Below are positions 1-9,606 of a stretch of DNA of 64,000 nucleotides, piece after piece. The notes under the pieces were generated by a model. It ran no database searches. It saw only the letters and a program-made list of their open reading frames with translations, and was not told the DNA's origin. This DNA comes from CAVTWS01 sp963738445. Its GTDB lineage: Bacteria > Actinomycetota > Acidimicrobiia > Acidimicrobiales > SHLQ01. Location of the stretch: the NCBI GenBank assembly GCA_963738445.1, contig CAVTWS010000004.1, forward strand, positions 1 to 64,000, in the 5' to 3' direction. Made by a program: the position numbers and the translations under genes. Every line of letters starts with the position of its first letter. The stretch's first letter is position 1.

Positions 1-61
1 CTGTCGCCCGCCGCAGCAAGCGTCGCCGACGCGAGCAAGCCCTCCGCCACCTCCGCTGACG

Positions 62-1268
62 CTACGCGAGGGTCATGTTCGGTTCGCCGAGCGTGTTGAC
101 GCCGCCGGCGCTGGTGCATCGGCCGCCGCGGACGTTGCCGCCGTTGTAGGCCTGGCGGAGGCAGTTGCGCATCGCGAGCTGACCCCAGTAGCTCGGCGTG
201 CAGGCCCTCCTGCAGCTGGTACGGGCCGAAGATCGTGGTGACCGTGCGGATCTGGCTCACCCACTCGGTCAGGTCGGCCGCGCCGGGCTGGGTCCAGCGG
301 GTGAGGCCGCGCTCCTCCAGCAGACCGACACCGCGCTCGCACAACCGGTGACCGTTGAGCGATGCCGACATGTCGAGCACGACGAAGTTGGTGACGCCGC
401 TCCGGGCGGCGCCATTGGTCAGCGCCTGGTTCATCCGGACCACCGCCGTGTTGTTCGCCCAGTCGGCGTCGCGGTTCCACATGCCGCACCCCCCGACGTT
501 CTGGCGCGTCCACCCCGACTCGGAGTAGCGGATGTTGGCCCCGGGCGGCACGGGCGACCAGTAGGTCTGCACGACCAGCTTCCAGTGGCCGGGCTGGTAC
601 CCGGCCTGCGCCATCGCGGCGGCGATGTTGGCGATCGCCCCGGCGACCTCGTTGGTGCGGGCCTCCACGGCGGACGCCGTGAAGCGGCTGCTGATCGACG
701 AGTCGTCGTAGCAGTAGTTCTTCCACCACGACGGCGAGGTCACCCAGTTGGTCACGCACTGCTGGACGATGTCGGCGAAGCCGAAGTTGTTCGCGCCGAT
801 GAGCAGCGTGACCGCTTCGACGTTGTGGGTCGTGGCGAACTGCTCGAGCTGCACCACCTGGCTCTTGCCGGCGGCGCCGTCGTACCAGTCGAGCCCCGGC
901 TTGAACGGGCTGCCGGTCTGGGTGTAGGTGCGGGCGCCCGAGCAGGCGAGGTTCAGCGAGCCGATGCCACCGCCGATGTGCACCTCGGCGGCCCGCGAGC
1001 GGTGGCAGCCCGAGATCGCCTCACCGGTGCCGCTGGCGTTGTCGGAGTACGCGTTCGAACCGGTGTCGACGTACGAGGGCGACACGTTCGAGTTGCCCGC
1101 CCATCGCCCCGCCTCGCCCGAGATCGCCGAGTCGCCGACCGTCACGATCCAGGGCGCCCCGGTGTTCGGCCCGTCGGCCGCTGCCGGCCCACCGAACGTC
1201 AGGATCGACCCCGCAGCGACCGCCACCACCATCGCCGCGCGTACGCGGACCGAGTGCCGTGTCCCCAT
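62..1268 (-). CDS. Secreted SGNH/GDSL-type hydrolase (one frameshift)
   Basis: Likely exported esterase or lipase-like hydrolase. The ATG at 1268 opens a hydrophobic signal peptide with an AAAD-like cleavage region near residues 29-32, followed by the SGNH block I Gly-Asp-Ser at about residues 45-47 and a GANNFGF block III further on. The C-terminal part reads YWGQLAMRNCLRQ, but it lies in another frame: one extra base near 205 breaks the reading frame between LH and PSYWGQ, and the natural end is the TAG at 62-64. The length (about 400 residues) suits secreted actinobacterial members of the family. The substrate is unknown. The antisense open frames across this stretch are shadows. Confidence 0.75.
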
Positions 1269-1563
1269 GTGCCGTACCCCCTCGTACGCGCCACCTGCCG
1301 TGGCGATGCCGCCATCGTGGACCAGGCGAGCCGCCTTCCGCAAGGACGACATACCGTCATCGGCCCAGGTGGGCGATTTGACATCCGTCCGGATTCGCAG
1401 GTCCGGACATAACGGTGTTACTCTTTCGGGGTACGCCGTTTCCCACTTCCCGCGGGCACGACGACGAACGCGAGGGCCTCGGCCCTCCACATTCGCGAGG
1501 GCGGTGTCCTTCGGTTCCCGCGCCGTGGTCGATGCCGCCCTCGCACTTGTGTGACCGGTGCGC

Positions 1564-1924
1564 TCAGCGCACGCGATCGCCGCGCACCACGACCGATTCG
1601 ATCTCGAGCCGGTCGTCGAGCACGACGAGATCGGCCACCGCGCCCGGCTCGACGACCCCGCGATCGGTGACGCCCAGGAGGCGCGCCGGCGTCGCAGTGA
1701 CCGTCGCGACGGCCTCGGGCACCGACGCGCCGGTCCACGCGACGAGGTTGCGGAGCGTGCGCACGGCAGGCGGCCCGGTGATGACGGTGGGCAGGAACGC
1801 CGTGGTGCCCTCGACGGGCAGCCGCGTCGCGAGCTCTGCCATGCGTTGCGGTTCGGCGCCGGAGCACCACCCGGCCCCGCACCACGCCCTCGGGTGTGAT
1901 CACGCGGCCGGCGACGGCGTGCAT
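1564..1924 (-). pseudogene. nagA: N-acetylglucosamine-6-phosphate deacetylase remnant (internally deleted)
   Basis: Normal NagA is a cytoplasmic amidohydrolase of about 380 residues that deacetylates GlcNAc-6-phosphate. Only about 120 codons remain here. Visible pieces are the N-terminus (MHAVAGRVITPEG), a short stretch AELATRLPVEGTTAFLPT, and the C-terminus with LLGVTDRGVVEPGAVADLVV. The pieces appear joined by deletion at two points, with a frameshift near 1850. The metal-binding histidines and catalytic aspartate of the central barrel are absent, so the product cannot work as an enzyme. It lies 12 bases after the sugar-binding protein gene, which fits an amino-sugar uptake and use operon. 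Whether the loss is biological or an assembly artefact cannot be decided from sequence alone. Confidence 0.6.
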
Positions 1925-1935
1925 CGCGACAGCCG

Positions 1936-3522
1936 TCAGTTGCTCGCGGCGTAGCTCGCGAGCAATGCGTTCGCCTGTGCCGCTGCGTTGCCGAGCGCGG
2001 TCTGCACGTCGCCGCCGGCGAAGATCTCCGCCACGGCGCGGGCGGTGATCTCGCGCACCTCACGCTGTGGTCCGAGGATGGGGCCCTGGAGCGCGGGCGA
2101 GTCGGGCGACGACGACGAGCTGGTCGTACGCGACCCGGAAACGAGGGTCGGCGGCGTAGACGGTGAGGGCTGGTTCGAGCTCGAGGGCGTCGGCGCGCAC
2201 CGGCACGTAGCCGGTGAGCGTCGCCCACAGCGACTGGGTCTCGGCGCTCACCAGGTACTGCATGAAGTCCCACGCCGCTGCGGCCTCGACGTCGTCCTTG
2301 CCGTCGGTGATGTAGAGCGCGGCGCCGCCCACCAGCGCCGTCGGCGTGCCGCTCGGGCCGGGCAGCGGGCCGACACCGACATCGTCGGCGCCGAGTCCCG
2401 GAACGAGACCACCCGCGAGCGTGTTCAACACGGTGCCCAGGCTCGCCGAGGTGCTGATCGCCATCGCCGCCGGCTCGCCCGCGTCGGCGAGCTTGAGGAG
2501 CTGATCGGCACCGCCGGCGTTGTCGCCGACGTAGTACGCGAGGCCGTCGGTGATCAGCCCCTGCACGTAGCTGAGCATGGCGACGCCGGCGGGGCCGTCG
2601 TAGAGCACCTTCGTCGCCGGGGCCAGGCGACCGTTGCCGTTGTCGGCATAGAGCTCGCCCATGTTGGCGAACCACTGCTCGAGGTACCAGCCGCCGCCGG
2701 AGTCGGCGCCCGAGTCGATCGCGATGCCGTACGCAGCAGCGCCGGAGTCGACGAGCTGCTGGGAGTACTGGCGGAGCTCCTCGAGCGACTGCGGCGGCCG
2801 GTCGGGGTCGAGCCCGGCGGCCACGAACATGTTGCGGTTGTAGTAGAGCACCGGGTTCGAGACGTTGAAGGGCATGCCCCACTGCACGCCCGCCTGCGAG
2901 TAGGCCGCGACGGCGGACGGCTGGAAATCCCCGAGGTCGTACGCCGCCGCATCGGTGCACGCAGCCACCGGGATGAGCGCCTCGGAGTCGATCGCGCGCT
3001 GGGCGCTGTAGTCGGGGAACATCACGATCGCAGGGCGGTCGCCGGTGCCGGACTGGAAGTACTTGTCGATCGTCTCGAGGTAGCCGCCCTGGTTCTCGGC
3101 CCGCACGACCACGCGGTCCTGACTGGCGTTGTACTCGTCGGTGACCCGCTCGATCGCGGTCTCGTTGTCGGTGTTGAGGCCGTGCCACAGCGTGATCTCG
3201 ACGGGGCCGGCAGCGGTGTCGAGCGCGTCGACCGGGCAGTCGGGCAGCGAGTCGAGCGGGGTCGTGGTGGTGGTGGCGTTGGTGGCGGGCGGCGTGGTGA
3301 CCGGCTCGCCCGTCGCGTCCGTGCTCGGCGGCGGCACGATCGTGCCGCCGTCGCCCGTGTCGCCGGTGTATCGCCGGTGTCGTCGCCGGCGACGGTGGTC
3401 TGCGGCGTCGGGGCGGTCGCGGCCGGGGTGTCGCTGCCCGCGCCGAGGATCGAGTCGCCGGAGCCGCACGCCGCGGCGAGCACCGCCGCGGCGACGGCCA
3501 GGAGCGCCAGCCGGGTGCGCAT
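1936..3522 (-). CDS. Carbohydrate ABC transporter substrate-binding lipoprotein (two frameshifts)
   Basis: Extracytoplasmic sugar-binding protein of an ABC importer (UgpB/MalE type). The ATG at 3522 begins MRTRLALLAVAAAVLAAACG, a signal peptide with lipobox LAAAC. A Thr/Pro-rich linker follows, and then the solute-binding fold starting near PVEITLWHGL. Frameshifts near 3365 and 2105 interrupt the frame. When joined, the protein runs to the TGA at 1936 with the C-terminus ALLASYAASN, and the total length is an exact multiple of three. Its start overlaps the stop of the upstream permease (ATGA), so translation is coupled. No ATP-binding subunit is present, which is usual for this importer class, where a shared ATPase is encoded elsewhere. 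Confidence 0.85.
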
Positions 3523-4352
3523 CAGCCCTTCACCGCGCCCGCGGTGAGACCGCGCACGAGCGCCTTCTGGAACACGAGGAGCGCGATCACGATCGGGATC
3601 GCGGCGATCACCGTGCCCGCCATGACGAGGTTCGGCGACTGCAGCGCACCCTCCTTCAACGCCCTGAGGCCGCTCTGCACCGTGCGCATGTCGTCGTTCG
3701 TGGTGATGAGGTTCGGCCACAGGTACTGGTTCCAGCTCGACAGGAAGCTGAACAGCGCGAGCGCACCGAGCGTCGGCCGCACGAGCGGCACGGCGACGAA
3801 GCGCAGGAACGTCAGGTGGCCGGCGCCGTCGATGCGCGCCGCGTCACGGAGCTCGCCGGGCAGGCCGAGGAACGCCTGACGAACGAGGAACGTGCCGAAC
3901 GCCGTGGCGGCGAACGGGATCGCCAGGCCCTGATAGGTGTTGAGCCAGCCGAGGTCGCCGACCGTGCGCCGGTTGACCACGAGGGTGGCCTCGAGCGGCA
4001 CCAGCATCGTCGCGAGGAACAGCACGAACAGCACCCCGCGACCCGGGTAGTCGAGCAGCGAGAACGCATACCCCGACAGCACCGACGTCACCACCTGGCA
4101 GACGGTGATGATGATCGCCACCACCGCGGAGTTCACGAGGTAGCGGCCGAGCCGGCCCTCGGTCCACGCCTCCTGGAGCACGTCGAGCGTGAAGGCGTCG
4201 GGCAGCAGCGGGTGGTCGAGCAGCTTGCCGGATGGCTTGAGCGCACCGATCACGGTGGTGTACACGGGGAACAGCACGAGGAACGCGACGATGCCGAGCA
4301 GCGTGTAGCGGCCGACCAGCCGGGCGCCCTGGGGAGCACGTTCGGCAGCCAT
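3522..4352 (-). CDS. Carbohydrate ABC transporter permease, MalG/UgpE type
   Basis: Inner-membrane subunit of a sugar importer, 276 residues and intact. It shows about six hydrophobic segments and the conserved cytoplasmic EAA-type loop (RDAARIDGAGHLTFLRFVAVP) that contacts the ATPase. The frame starts at an ATG overlapping the TGA of the preceding permease (ATGA) and ends overlapping the binding-protein start in the same way, so the three genes form one tightly coupled operon read leftward. Together with the nearby nagA remnant, the substrate may be an amino sugar or its glycoside, but that is inference from context. Confidence 0.92.
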   Translation of the reverse strand: MAAERAPQGARLVGRYTLLGIVAFLVLFPVYTTVIGALKPSGKLLDHPLLPDAFTLDVLQEAWTEGRLGRYLVNSAVVAIIITVCQVVTSVLSGYAFSLLDYPGRGVLFVLFLATMLVPLEATLVVNRRTVGDLGWLNTYQGLAIPFAATAFGTFLVRQAFLGLPGELRDAARIDGAGHLTFLRFVAVPLVRPTLGALALFSFLSSWNQYLWPNLITTNDDMRTVQSGLRALKEGALQSPNLVMAGTVIAAIPIVIALLVFQKALVRGLTAGAVKG

Positions 4353-5275
4353 CAGTCACCTCCGTAGTGGACTCGTCGACCGAGCATCTGCAGCTGCAAC
4401 ATCGAGAGCGCGAGCAGCACGAAGAACAGCAGCACCGAGGTGGTCGCCTGCAGCCCGGCGTCGCTGGCGATCACCGTGTTCGTGCCGTAGGTGAGATAGG
4501 TGATCGTCGTCGTGGTGTCGCCCGGCTGCGGGCCGCCGTCGGTGAGCAGGTCGACCTCGCCGTACGCCTGGAAGGCGCGTGTGGTCAGCACGATCACGAC
4601 GAACAGCAGGGTCGGGCCGAGCAGCGGCAACGTGATCCGCCAGAAGCGGCGTGTGCCGGTGGCGCCGTCGATCGCAGCCGCCTCGTGGAGGTCTTCCGGG
4701 ATGCTCTGCAGACCGGCGGTGACGAGGATGAAGGTGAACCCGAGGCTCGCCCACACGCTCGACAGCGCGACCGACCAGAGCGCGGTGCCCGGGTCGCGCA
4801 GCAGGCCGGGCCGCTTGAGCGTCGGGAACAGGTCGTTGAGCCAGCCGACGTTGGCGAGCGCTCCGACGTCGGGTTGGAACAGGAACAGCCACATGAGGCT
4901 CGCGACCGCGACCGACGTGGCGACCGTGGAGGAGAAGATCGTGCGGAACACCCCGATGCCGCTCAGCGTCTTGTGGGCGAGCATCGCGAGGCCGACGCCG
5001 AGCACCAGCCCGAGCGGCACGGTGAACAGGGCGAACTTCACCGTGACCCACAGCGCGTTCTGGAACTCGACGGAACGGAACGCGTCCCAGTACTGGTCGA
5101 ACCCGTTCGACCGGCAGTTGGCGCCGTTCACGTCGCAGCGCTGCTGCCCGAGGACGACCGCCCGGATCAACGGGTAGACGACGAAGGTCCCGAGGATCAC
5201 CATCGACGGCGCGAGCAGGGCCAGTGCGGCCGGCAACTGCCGCCACCGTTGCCGAGCGCTGCCCCGAGACGCCAT
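4352..5275 (-). CDS. Carbohydrate ABC transporter permease, MalF/UgpA type
   Basis: First gene of the sugar ABC operon, 307 residues and intact, an integral membrane protein. The EAA loop is visible as LHEAAAIDGATGTRRFWRIT around residues 195-215. Several hydrophobic segments precede and follow it. It overlaps the MalG-type permease by ATGA. The operon promoter should lie in the short region upstream of 5275, next to the divergent small gene that starts at 5343, but no clear box is visible there. Confidence 0.92.
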   Translation of the reverse strand: MASRGSARQRWRQLPAALALLAPSMVILGTFVVYPLIRAVVLGQQRCDVNGANCRSNGFDQYWDAFRSVEFQNALWVTVKFALFTVPLGLVLGVGLAMLAHKTLSGIGVFRTIFSSTVATSVAVASLMWLFLFQPDVGALANVGWLNDLFPTLKRPGLLRDPGTALWSVALSSVWASLGFTFILVTAGLQSIPEDLHEAAAIDGATGTRRFWRITLPLLGPTLLFVVIVLTTRAFQAYGEVDLLTDGGPQPGDTTTTITYLTYGTNTVIASDAGLQATTSVLLFFVLLALSMLQLQMLGRRVHYGGD

Positions 5276-5342
5276 GCCCGCACCCTACGCCCACCGCGCC
5301 CGCCACCAACGGAACGAGTGGCTCGTACGCTGCCCGGCTTCG

Positions 5343-5799
5343 ATGGATGGACGGCACAGGCTCCTGCGACGGTTCGGGCTGATCGCGCTCGTGGCGGTCG
5401 TCGTCGCGGTCGCGAGCCGGCGGCGGCACCGTCGCCGGCCGGCCGAACCAGTAGCGTCGGTCGCCGTGACCGATGCCAGCGACACCGTGATCGAAGCCGT
5501 GATCGAAGCCGTGATCGACGAGCCGCGGACGGCGGGCCGACCGTCACCGCCTTCGCCGCGAGCGAGGCCTCCTGGTCGACGAGCCCGACGAGCCCGACGA
5601 GCCACCGATCGACCACCGGCGACCCACGCGCCGACCGCGCCGACGCTCGATCTCGAGCAGATCGAGCGCGACCTCGAAGGGGTCGGCGATGGCGCTCGCC
5701 CGCCTCGACGACGGCACCTACTGGACCGACGAGGTGACCGGCGAGCCGCTCGTCGACGAGCTCCTCGTCGCCGACCCCGTCGCCCGCCGCAACCGGTGA
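5343..5799 (+). CDS. Small membrane-anchored protein with DksA/TraR-like tail (frameshifted)
   Basis: The ATG at 5343 gives MDGRHRLLRRFGLIALVAVVVAVA, a single hydrophobic segment followed by an Arg-rich stretch. Further on, in a different frame, the segment LEQIERDLEGV, then MALARLDDGTYWTDEVTGEP, resembles the zinc-finger-like end of DksA/TraR-type proteins, though the canonical cysteines are missing. At least one indel separates the two parts. The proposed end is the TGA at 5797-5799. The assignment is tentative and no function is proposed. The gene lies just before the ABC1 kinase. Confidence 0.4.
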
Positions 5800-5820
5800 T
5801 CCGGCCGTGAAGCTGCCGTC

Positions 5821-7282
5821 ATGAGCAAGTCGCGGCAGGTCGCCTCGCTCGCCACCCTCGTGGCGCTCGCAGCCGGTCTCGCGACCGCGGCCACCAAGGC
5901 ACGCGACGCTGCCGCCGAGTCGCCGATGACCAGCCGGTTCAGCCGCACCGCGAAGGTGTGGAAGCTGTCGGCGCGCAACTCGGCGCGCTTCGCCGTCATG
6001 AAGGTACGCGGCGCGGCGTCGCCCGCCGAACGCCGGGCCGAGCTCGACCAGCAGTTCGCCATCCGCACCGCCGAGGACGTCGCCAAGGAGCTCGGCGAGA
6101 TGAAGGGCGTTCTGATGAAGGCCGGGCAGCTCATCTCGTTCATCTTCGAGACGCTGCCGGACGAGGCCCAGGCAGCGCTCGCCACCTTGCAGGCCGACGC
6201 GGCACCGATGGCGCCGTCGCTCGCAGCCGGTGTCGTCGAGAGCGAGCTCGGGATGCCGCCCGAGCGGGCGTTCCTCGACTGGACCGACCTGCCGGTCGCG
6301 GCGGCCAGCATCGGTCAGGTGCACAAGGCGGTGACACCCGCCGGTGTCGACGTCGCCGTCAAGGTGCAGTACCCGGGCGTGCACCACGCGATCGAGAGCG
6401 ACCTCGACGCGGCCGAGATGATGTACGGCATGTTCTCGGCGATGATGCTGAAGGGACTCGACGCCAAGGGCATGGTCGACGAGCTGCGCGAGCGGATGCG
6501 CGAAGAGCTCGACTACGAGCTCGAGGCGCGCAACGTCGAGGAGTTCGGCCGGATGTTCGCCGGCCATCCATGGGTGCGCGTGCCGAACCTCGTCCCCGAG
6601 CTGTCCACCCGCAAGCTGCTCACCACCGAGTGGGTCGACGGCCTGTCGTTCGACGAGTTCCGCCGTACGGCGAGCCCCGCCACCAAGCAGCGCGCCGGTG
6701 AGGTGATCTGGCGGTTCGCCCAGCACGCCGTGCTCCGCCACGGTGCGTTCAACGGCGACCCGCACCCCGGCAACTACAAGTTCCACCACGACGGCAGCGT
6801 CACGTTCCTCGACTACGGGTTGGTGAAGCGCTGGTCGCCCGGCGAGTGGGAGCGGCTCCAGCCGACGCTCGACGCGATCATCGTGCACCGCGACCCCGAG
6901 CGGGTGGTGGCGGCGATGGAGTCGAGCGGGTTCCTCCGCGCCGGTCACGGTGTGCCGGCCGCAGCTCGTCTACGACTACGTCAGCAGCCCGTACCAGCCG
7001 TACCTCGTCGACGAGTTCACGTTCTCGCGCCAGTGGATGGCCGACACGATCGGCAAGATGTTCGACGTGCAGGGCCCGCACCAGCCGGTGATCGAGGCGC
7101 TCAACATGCCCGCCACGTTCGTGATCCTCGACCGTGTGGTGTGGGGCGTGAACGCGATCCTCGGCAAGCTCGACGTCGGCGGCCCGTTCCGGGCGATGCT
7201 GCTCGAGTACGTCGCCGACGGCGAGCCGGCGACCGACCTCGGCGCGGCCGAGGCCGCGTGGCGGGCGGGGTCTCGGTCGTGA
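5821..7282 (+). CDS. ABC1/AarF (UbiB) family protein kinase-like protein (one frameshift)
   Basis: Atypical kinase-like ATPase of the UbiB/COQ8 group, which in other organisms supports isoprenoid-quinone or lipid metabolism. Visible motifs: the KxGQ element LMKAGQLISF, the Ala-rich loop ASIGQVH, the lysine motif VAVKVQYPG (Lys about 181), the catalytic-loop GDPHPGNY (Asp about 313) and the metal-binding FLDYG (Asp about 331). A single indel near 6955 shifts the frame, and the C-terminal part continues as LVYDYVSSPYQPYLVDEF to the TGA at 7280. The stop overlaps the next GTG (GTGA). Full length is about 487 residues, normal for the family. The molecular substrate is unknown. Confidence 0.85.
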
Positions 7283-7714
7283 TCGCCGACCGAGGCGAGC
7301 CGTCGGCATCGTCGAGCTGGTCGAGGTGTGCGCCCGCGAGCGCGCCCGGGCGCTGACGCTGTTCGAGCACCTCGGCGCCTGGGTGGCCACCACGTCGCAC
7401 CCGGCCCTGCAGCGCCTGTTCGCGACCGCCGCGCACCGGCACGCGTGGCACGCCCAGCTGTGGGCCGACCGATCGCCCACCATCCCGGTGCCGCCACGTG
7501 CGTGGCCGACGTCGCCGCGATCGTCGAGGCCGGCGACGACGCCGACCGCTGGACGGCGTACGTGACGTCGCTCGGCACCCTCATCGTCGAGCTCGGCGTA
7601 CTGCGCGACCGCATCGACCCCGACCTCGATCCAGCGACGGCACGCGTGGTCGAACTGGTCGGTGCCGACGCCAACCGTCTCGCCGACCTGGTCGCGGCAA
7701 CGCCTCCGGCCTGA
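7279..7714 (+). CDS. Hypothetical helical protein with HAWHAQLW motif (frameshifted)
   Basis: Starts at a GTG overlapping the ABC1 kinase stop. The readable protein is ELVEVCARERARALTLFEHL, then a His/Trp motif HRHAWHAQLWADR, then after an indel near 7497 VADVAAIVEAGDDADRW and onward to the TGA at 7712. A further indel lies near 7305. The helix-rich composition and paired histidines recall ferritin-like four-helix proteins, but no metal site can be firmly assigned. About 145 residues. Function unknown. Confidence 0.5.
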
Positions 7715-7717
7715 GCC

Positions 7718-8444
7718 TCAGCTCGGCTCGGCACCCCGACGGCGGCGCGTGCGCGCCGAGGCTGGCGAAGCTGCGCACCACCGGGCGCCGCCACCCGATG
7801 CGTTCGACGATGCCGTGGGGCGGCCAGTGGTCGTCGCGGCTGTAGGCCCACCACTCGAACGGGTTGAGGTAGTAGGCGCACGACTCGACGACCTTCGAGA
7901 AGCGCTCGTCGCGCCGCTTGACCGCCCACACGACCGCACCCGCCGCGCCCCCACCGATCAGCCAGCCGAGGTACAGCACCGGGTACGCCGGGCCGAACCA
8001 GCGCGCCTGCCACACGTGGACGTCCTCGTGATCGGTGACGAGCTTGGCGCGGCGGGCGCGGCCGATGTCGCCGGCACCGCACACGACGTTGCCGAAGGTG
8101 GTGGCGAAGCCCGTGCGGATCTGCATGCCGCGCTCGTAGACGTGCCGGTTCTGGCGCTCGCTCAGCGCCGGCGCGAAGCCGGGCCGGCCGCGCACGGCGC
8201 CCACGGCGTGGGCGACGATGCCGGCGAACGTGGTGGGGGTCGCCCAGGTGGAGTCGAGCGCGAACGCGAGCACGCCCGACGGGCGTCGCCAGTCGTAGAT
8301 GCGGCGCCAGCCGGACATCGCGCCGTTGAGCCCGGCGACGGCCGCGACCGGGACGCCGAGGCCGACGAGCGAGCCGGCGAGCCCACCGAGCGCGCCGCCG
8401 ACGAGCGCGGCGCCGGCCGCCTCGGCGGCGCGGTCGCGGCTCAC
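7718..8444 (-). CDS. Hypothetical Gly-rich membrane-associated protein with HEDVHVWQ motif (frameshift near end)
   Basis: GTG start at 8444. The N-terminus is Ala/Gly-rich and hydrophobic (AAGAALVGGALGGLAGSLVG). The middle carries the motif TDHEDVHVWQARWFGPAYP, which looks like a short metallopeptidase-like HExxH variant (His-Glu-Asp-Val-His), followed by a hydrophobic segment and SCAYYLNPFEWWAYSRDDHW. The frame overruns its likely end, and an indel near 7745 would bring it to a stop at 7718. It faces the preceding plus-strand gene tail to tail. The HEDVH resemblance to a zinc peptidase site is my inference. Confidence 0.5.
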
Positions 8445-8451
8445 CGGCCGA

Positions 8452-9272
8452 TCACCGCTCGCGGAGCTTGGAGAGCAGGCGCAGCAGCTCGAGGTAGAGC
8501 CAGACGAGCGTGACCAGCAGGCCGAACGCGGCGTACCACTCGAAGTCCTTGTCGAGACCCTGCTTCGCGCCGCGCTCGACGAAGTCGAAGTCGAGCAGCA
8601 GGTTGAACGCCGCGATACCGGCGACGAGCACGCTGAACCCGATGCCGAGCAGGCTCGGGCTCGACAGGAAGCTGACCGAGTCGGAGCCGGCGAAGAGGCG
8701 GATGACGAACGCAGACGCCGTAGAACACCATGACGCCGAGGGTGGCGGCGGTGACGACGGCCCGCAGCTTCTCGGTGACCTTGATGATCCGCGTGCGGTA
8801 GAGGAACAGCATCACGAAGAACACGCCGAGCGTGGCGCCGGCGGCCTGGACGACGATGCCGTCCCACAGCGACTCGTACATCTTCGACAGCGCGCCGACG
8901 AACACGCCCTCGGCGATCGCGTAGATCGGCGCGATGATCTTCGCGAGGTGCGGCTTGAACATGAGCAGGATGCTCAGACCGAAGCCGACGATCACGCCGA
9001 CCCACGCGATCATCGGCAGGCCGTACTGGTAGCGTGCCGTCGGCGTTCTGCGCGATCGGGTCGCTGGTGACCCAGCCGTAGGCGGCGCCGACGAGCAGCA
9101 GCACCATCAGCGACGCGGTCGCGGTGATGACGCCGTTGACCGTCATCACCTTCGGGCGCCACGTGCTGACGGGGCCGTCGGTGATCGGCGGCACCATCGT
9201 GGATGGCTCGGGCGGGGCCCACGTCGCGGGAGCGGACTGCATCGTGCGCTCGTTGAACACCGGGTTCGGCAT
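8452..9272 (-). CDS. Bax inhibitor-1/YccA family membrane protein (two frameshifts)
   Basis: Multi-spanning membrane protein of the BI-1/TMBIM family. The ATG at 9272 is preceded by a good Shine-Dalgarno GGAGG, and the N-terminus MPNPVFNERTM is typical of actinobacterial members. Hydrophobic segments follow, e.g. VITATASLMVLLLVGAAYG and, after an indel near 9040, MIAWVGVIVGFGLSILLMF. A second indel near 8715 moves the C-terminus into a third frame ending LELLRLLSKLRER and a TGA at 8452. Joined length is about 273 residues, normal for the family. The role in bacteria is poorly defined; a calcium-leak or stress role is known only for some homologues. Confidence 0.8.
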
Positions 9273-9368
9273 GGATCCTCCTGGATGCTGTGCGAGACCT
9301 GTTGCCGAACGCTACCGCTGGCGCAGCGCTGGATGCAGGATCCGTCATCGGTGCCAGCTGCGAGACCC

Positions 9369-9385
9369 CATCTGAATTTCAGATG
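9369..9385. promoter_or_regulatory. Perfect palindrome in divergent promoter region
   Basis: Eight-base arms CATCTGAA and TTCAGATG around one central T, lying between the divergent Bax-inhibitor gene and the sigma factor gene. The shape suits a dimeric repressor operator. A single perfect DnaA-box-like TTATCCACA follows at 9413-9421. The rest of this 334-base gap shows no further gene. Confidence 0.35.
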
Positions 9386-9606
9386 AACGGCACCCCTCCA
9401 TCCGGAACGACGTTATCCACAACGGAAGCGCTCCCAGCCGGTGGGGGCCCTTGACCGGCTCGGTATCGTGAGCACAACCCCCCGGGCGCACGGTGGCATC
9501 CGCACCGCTCTCCACCAGGTGTTTTCCAGGAGTCACGGCGCCGATACTGCGGTACGTGGGGGTGCAGCAACCGAGATCGCCCAACCCCGACCTAAGGGAG
9601 CCAACC

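Noticed and set aside
198..1412. Long plus-strand open frame of about 400 codons
   Set aside because: It is antisense to the SGNH hydrolase, has a low-complexity Arg/Gly/Val-rich translation and no recognisable domain.
9413..9421. Replication origin signal from the DnaA-box-like site
   Set aside because: A single box with no dnaA, dnaN or box cluster nearby is not enough.
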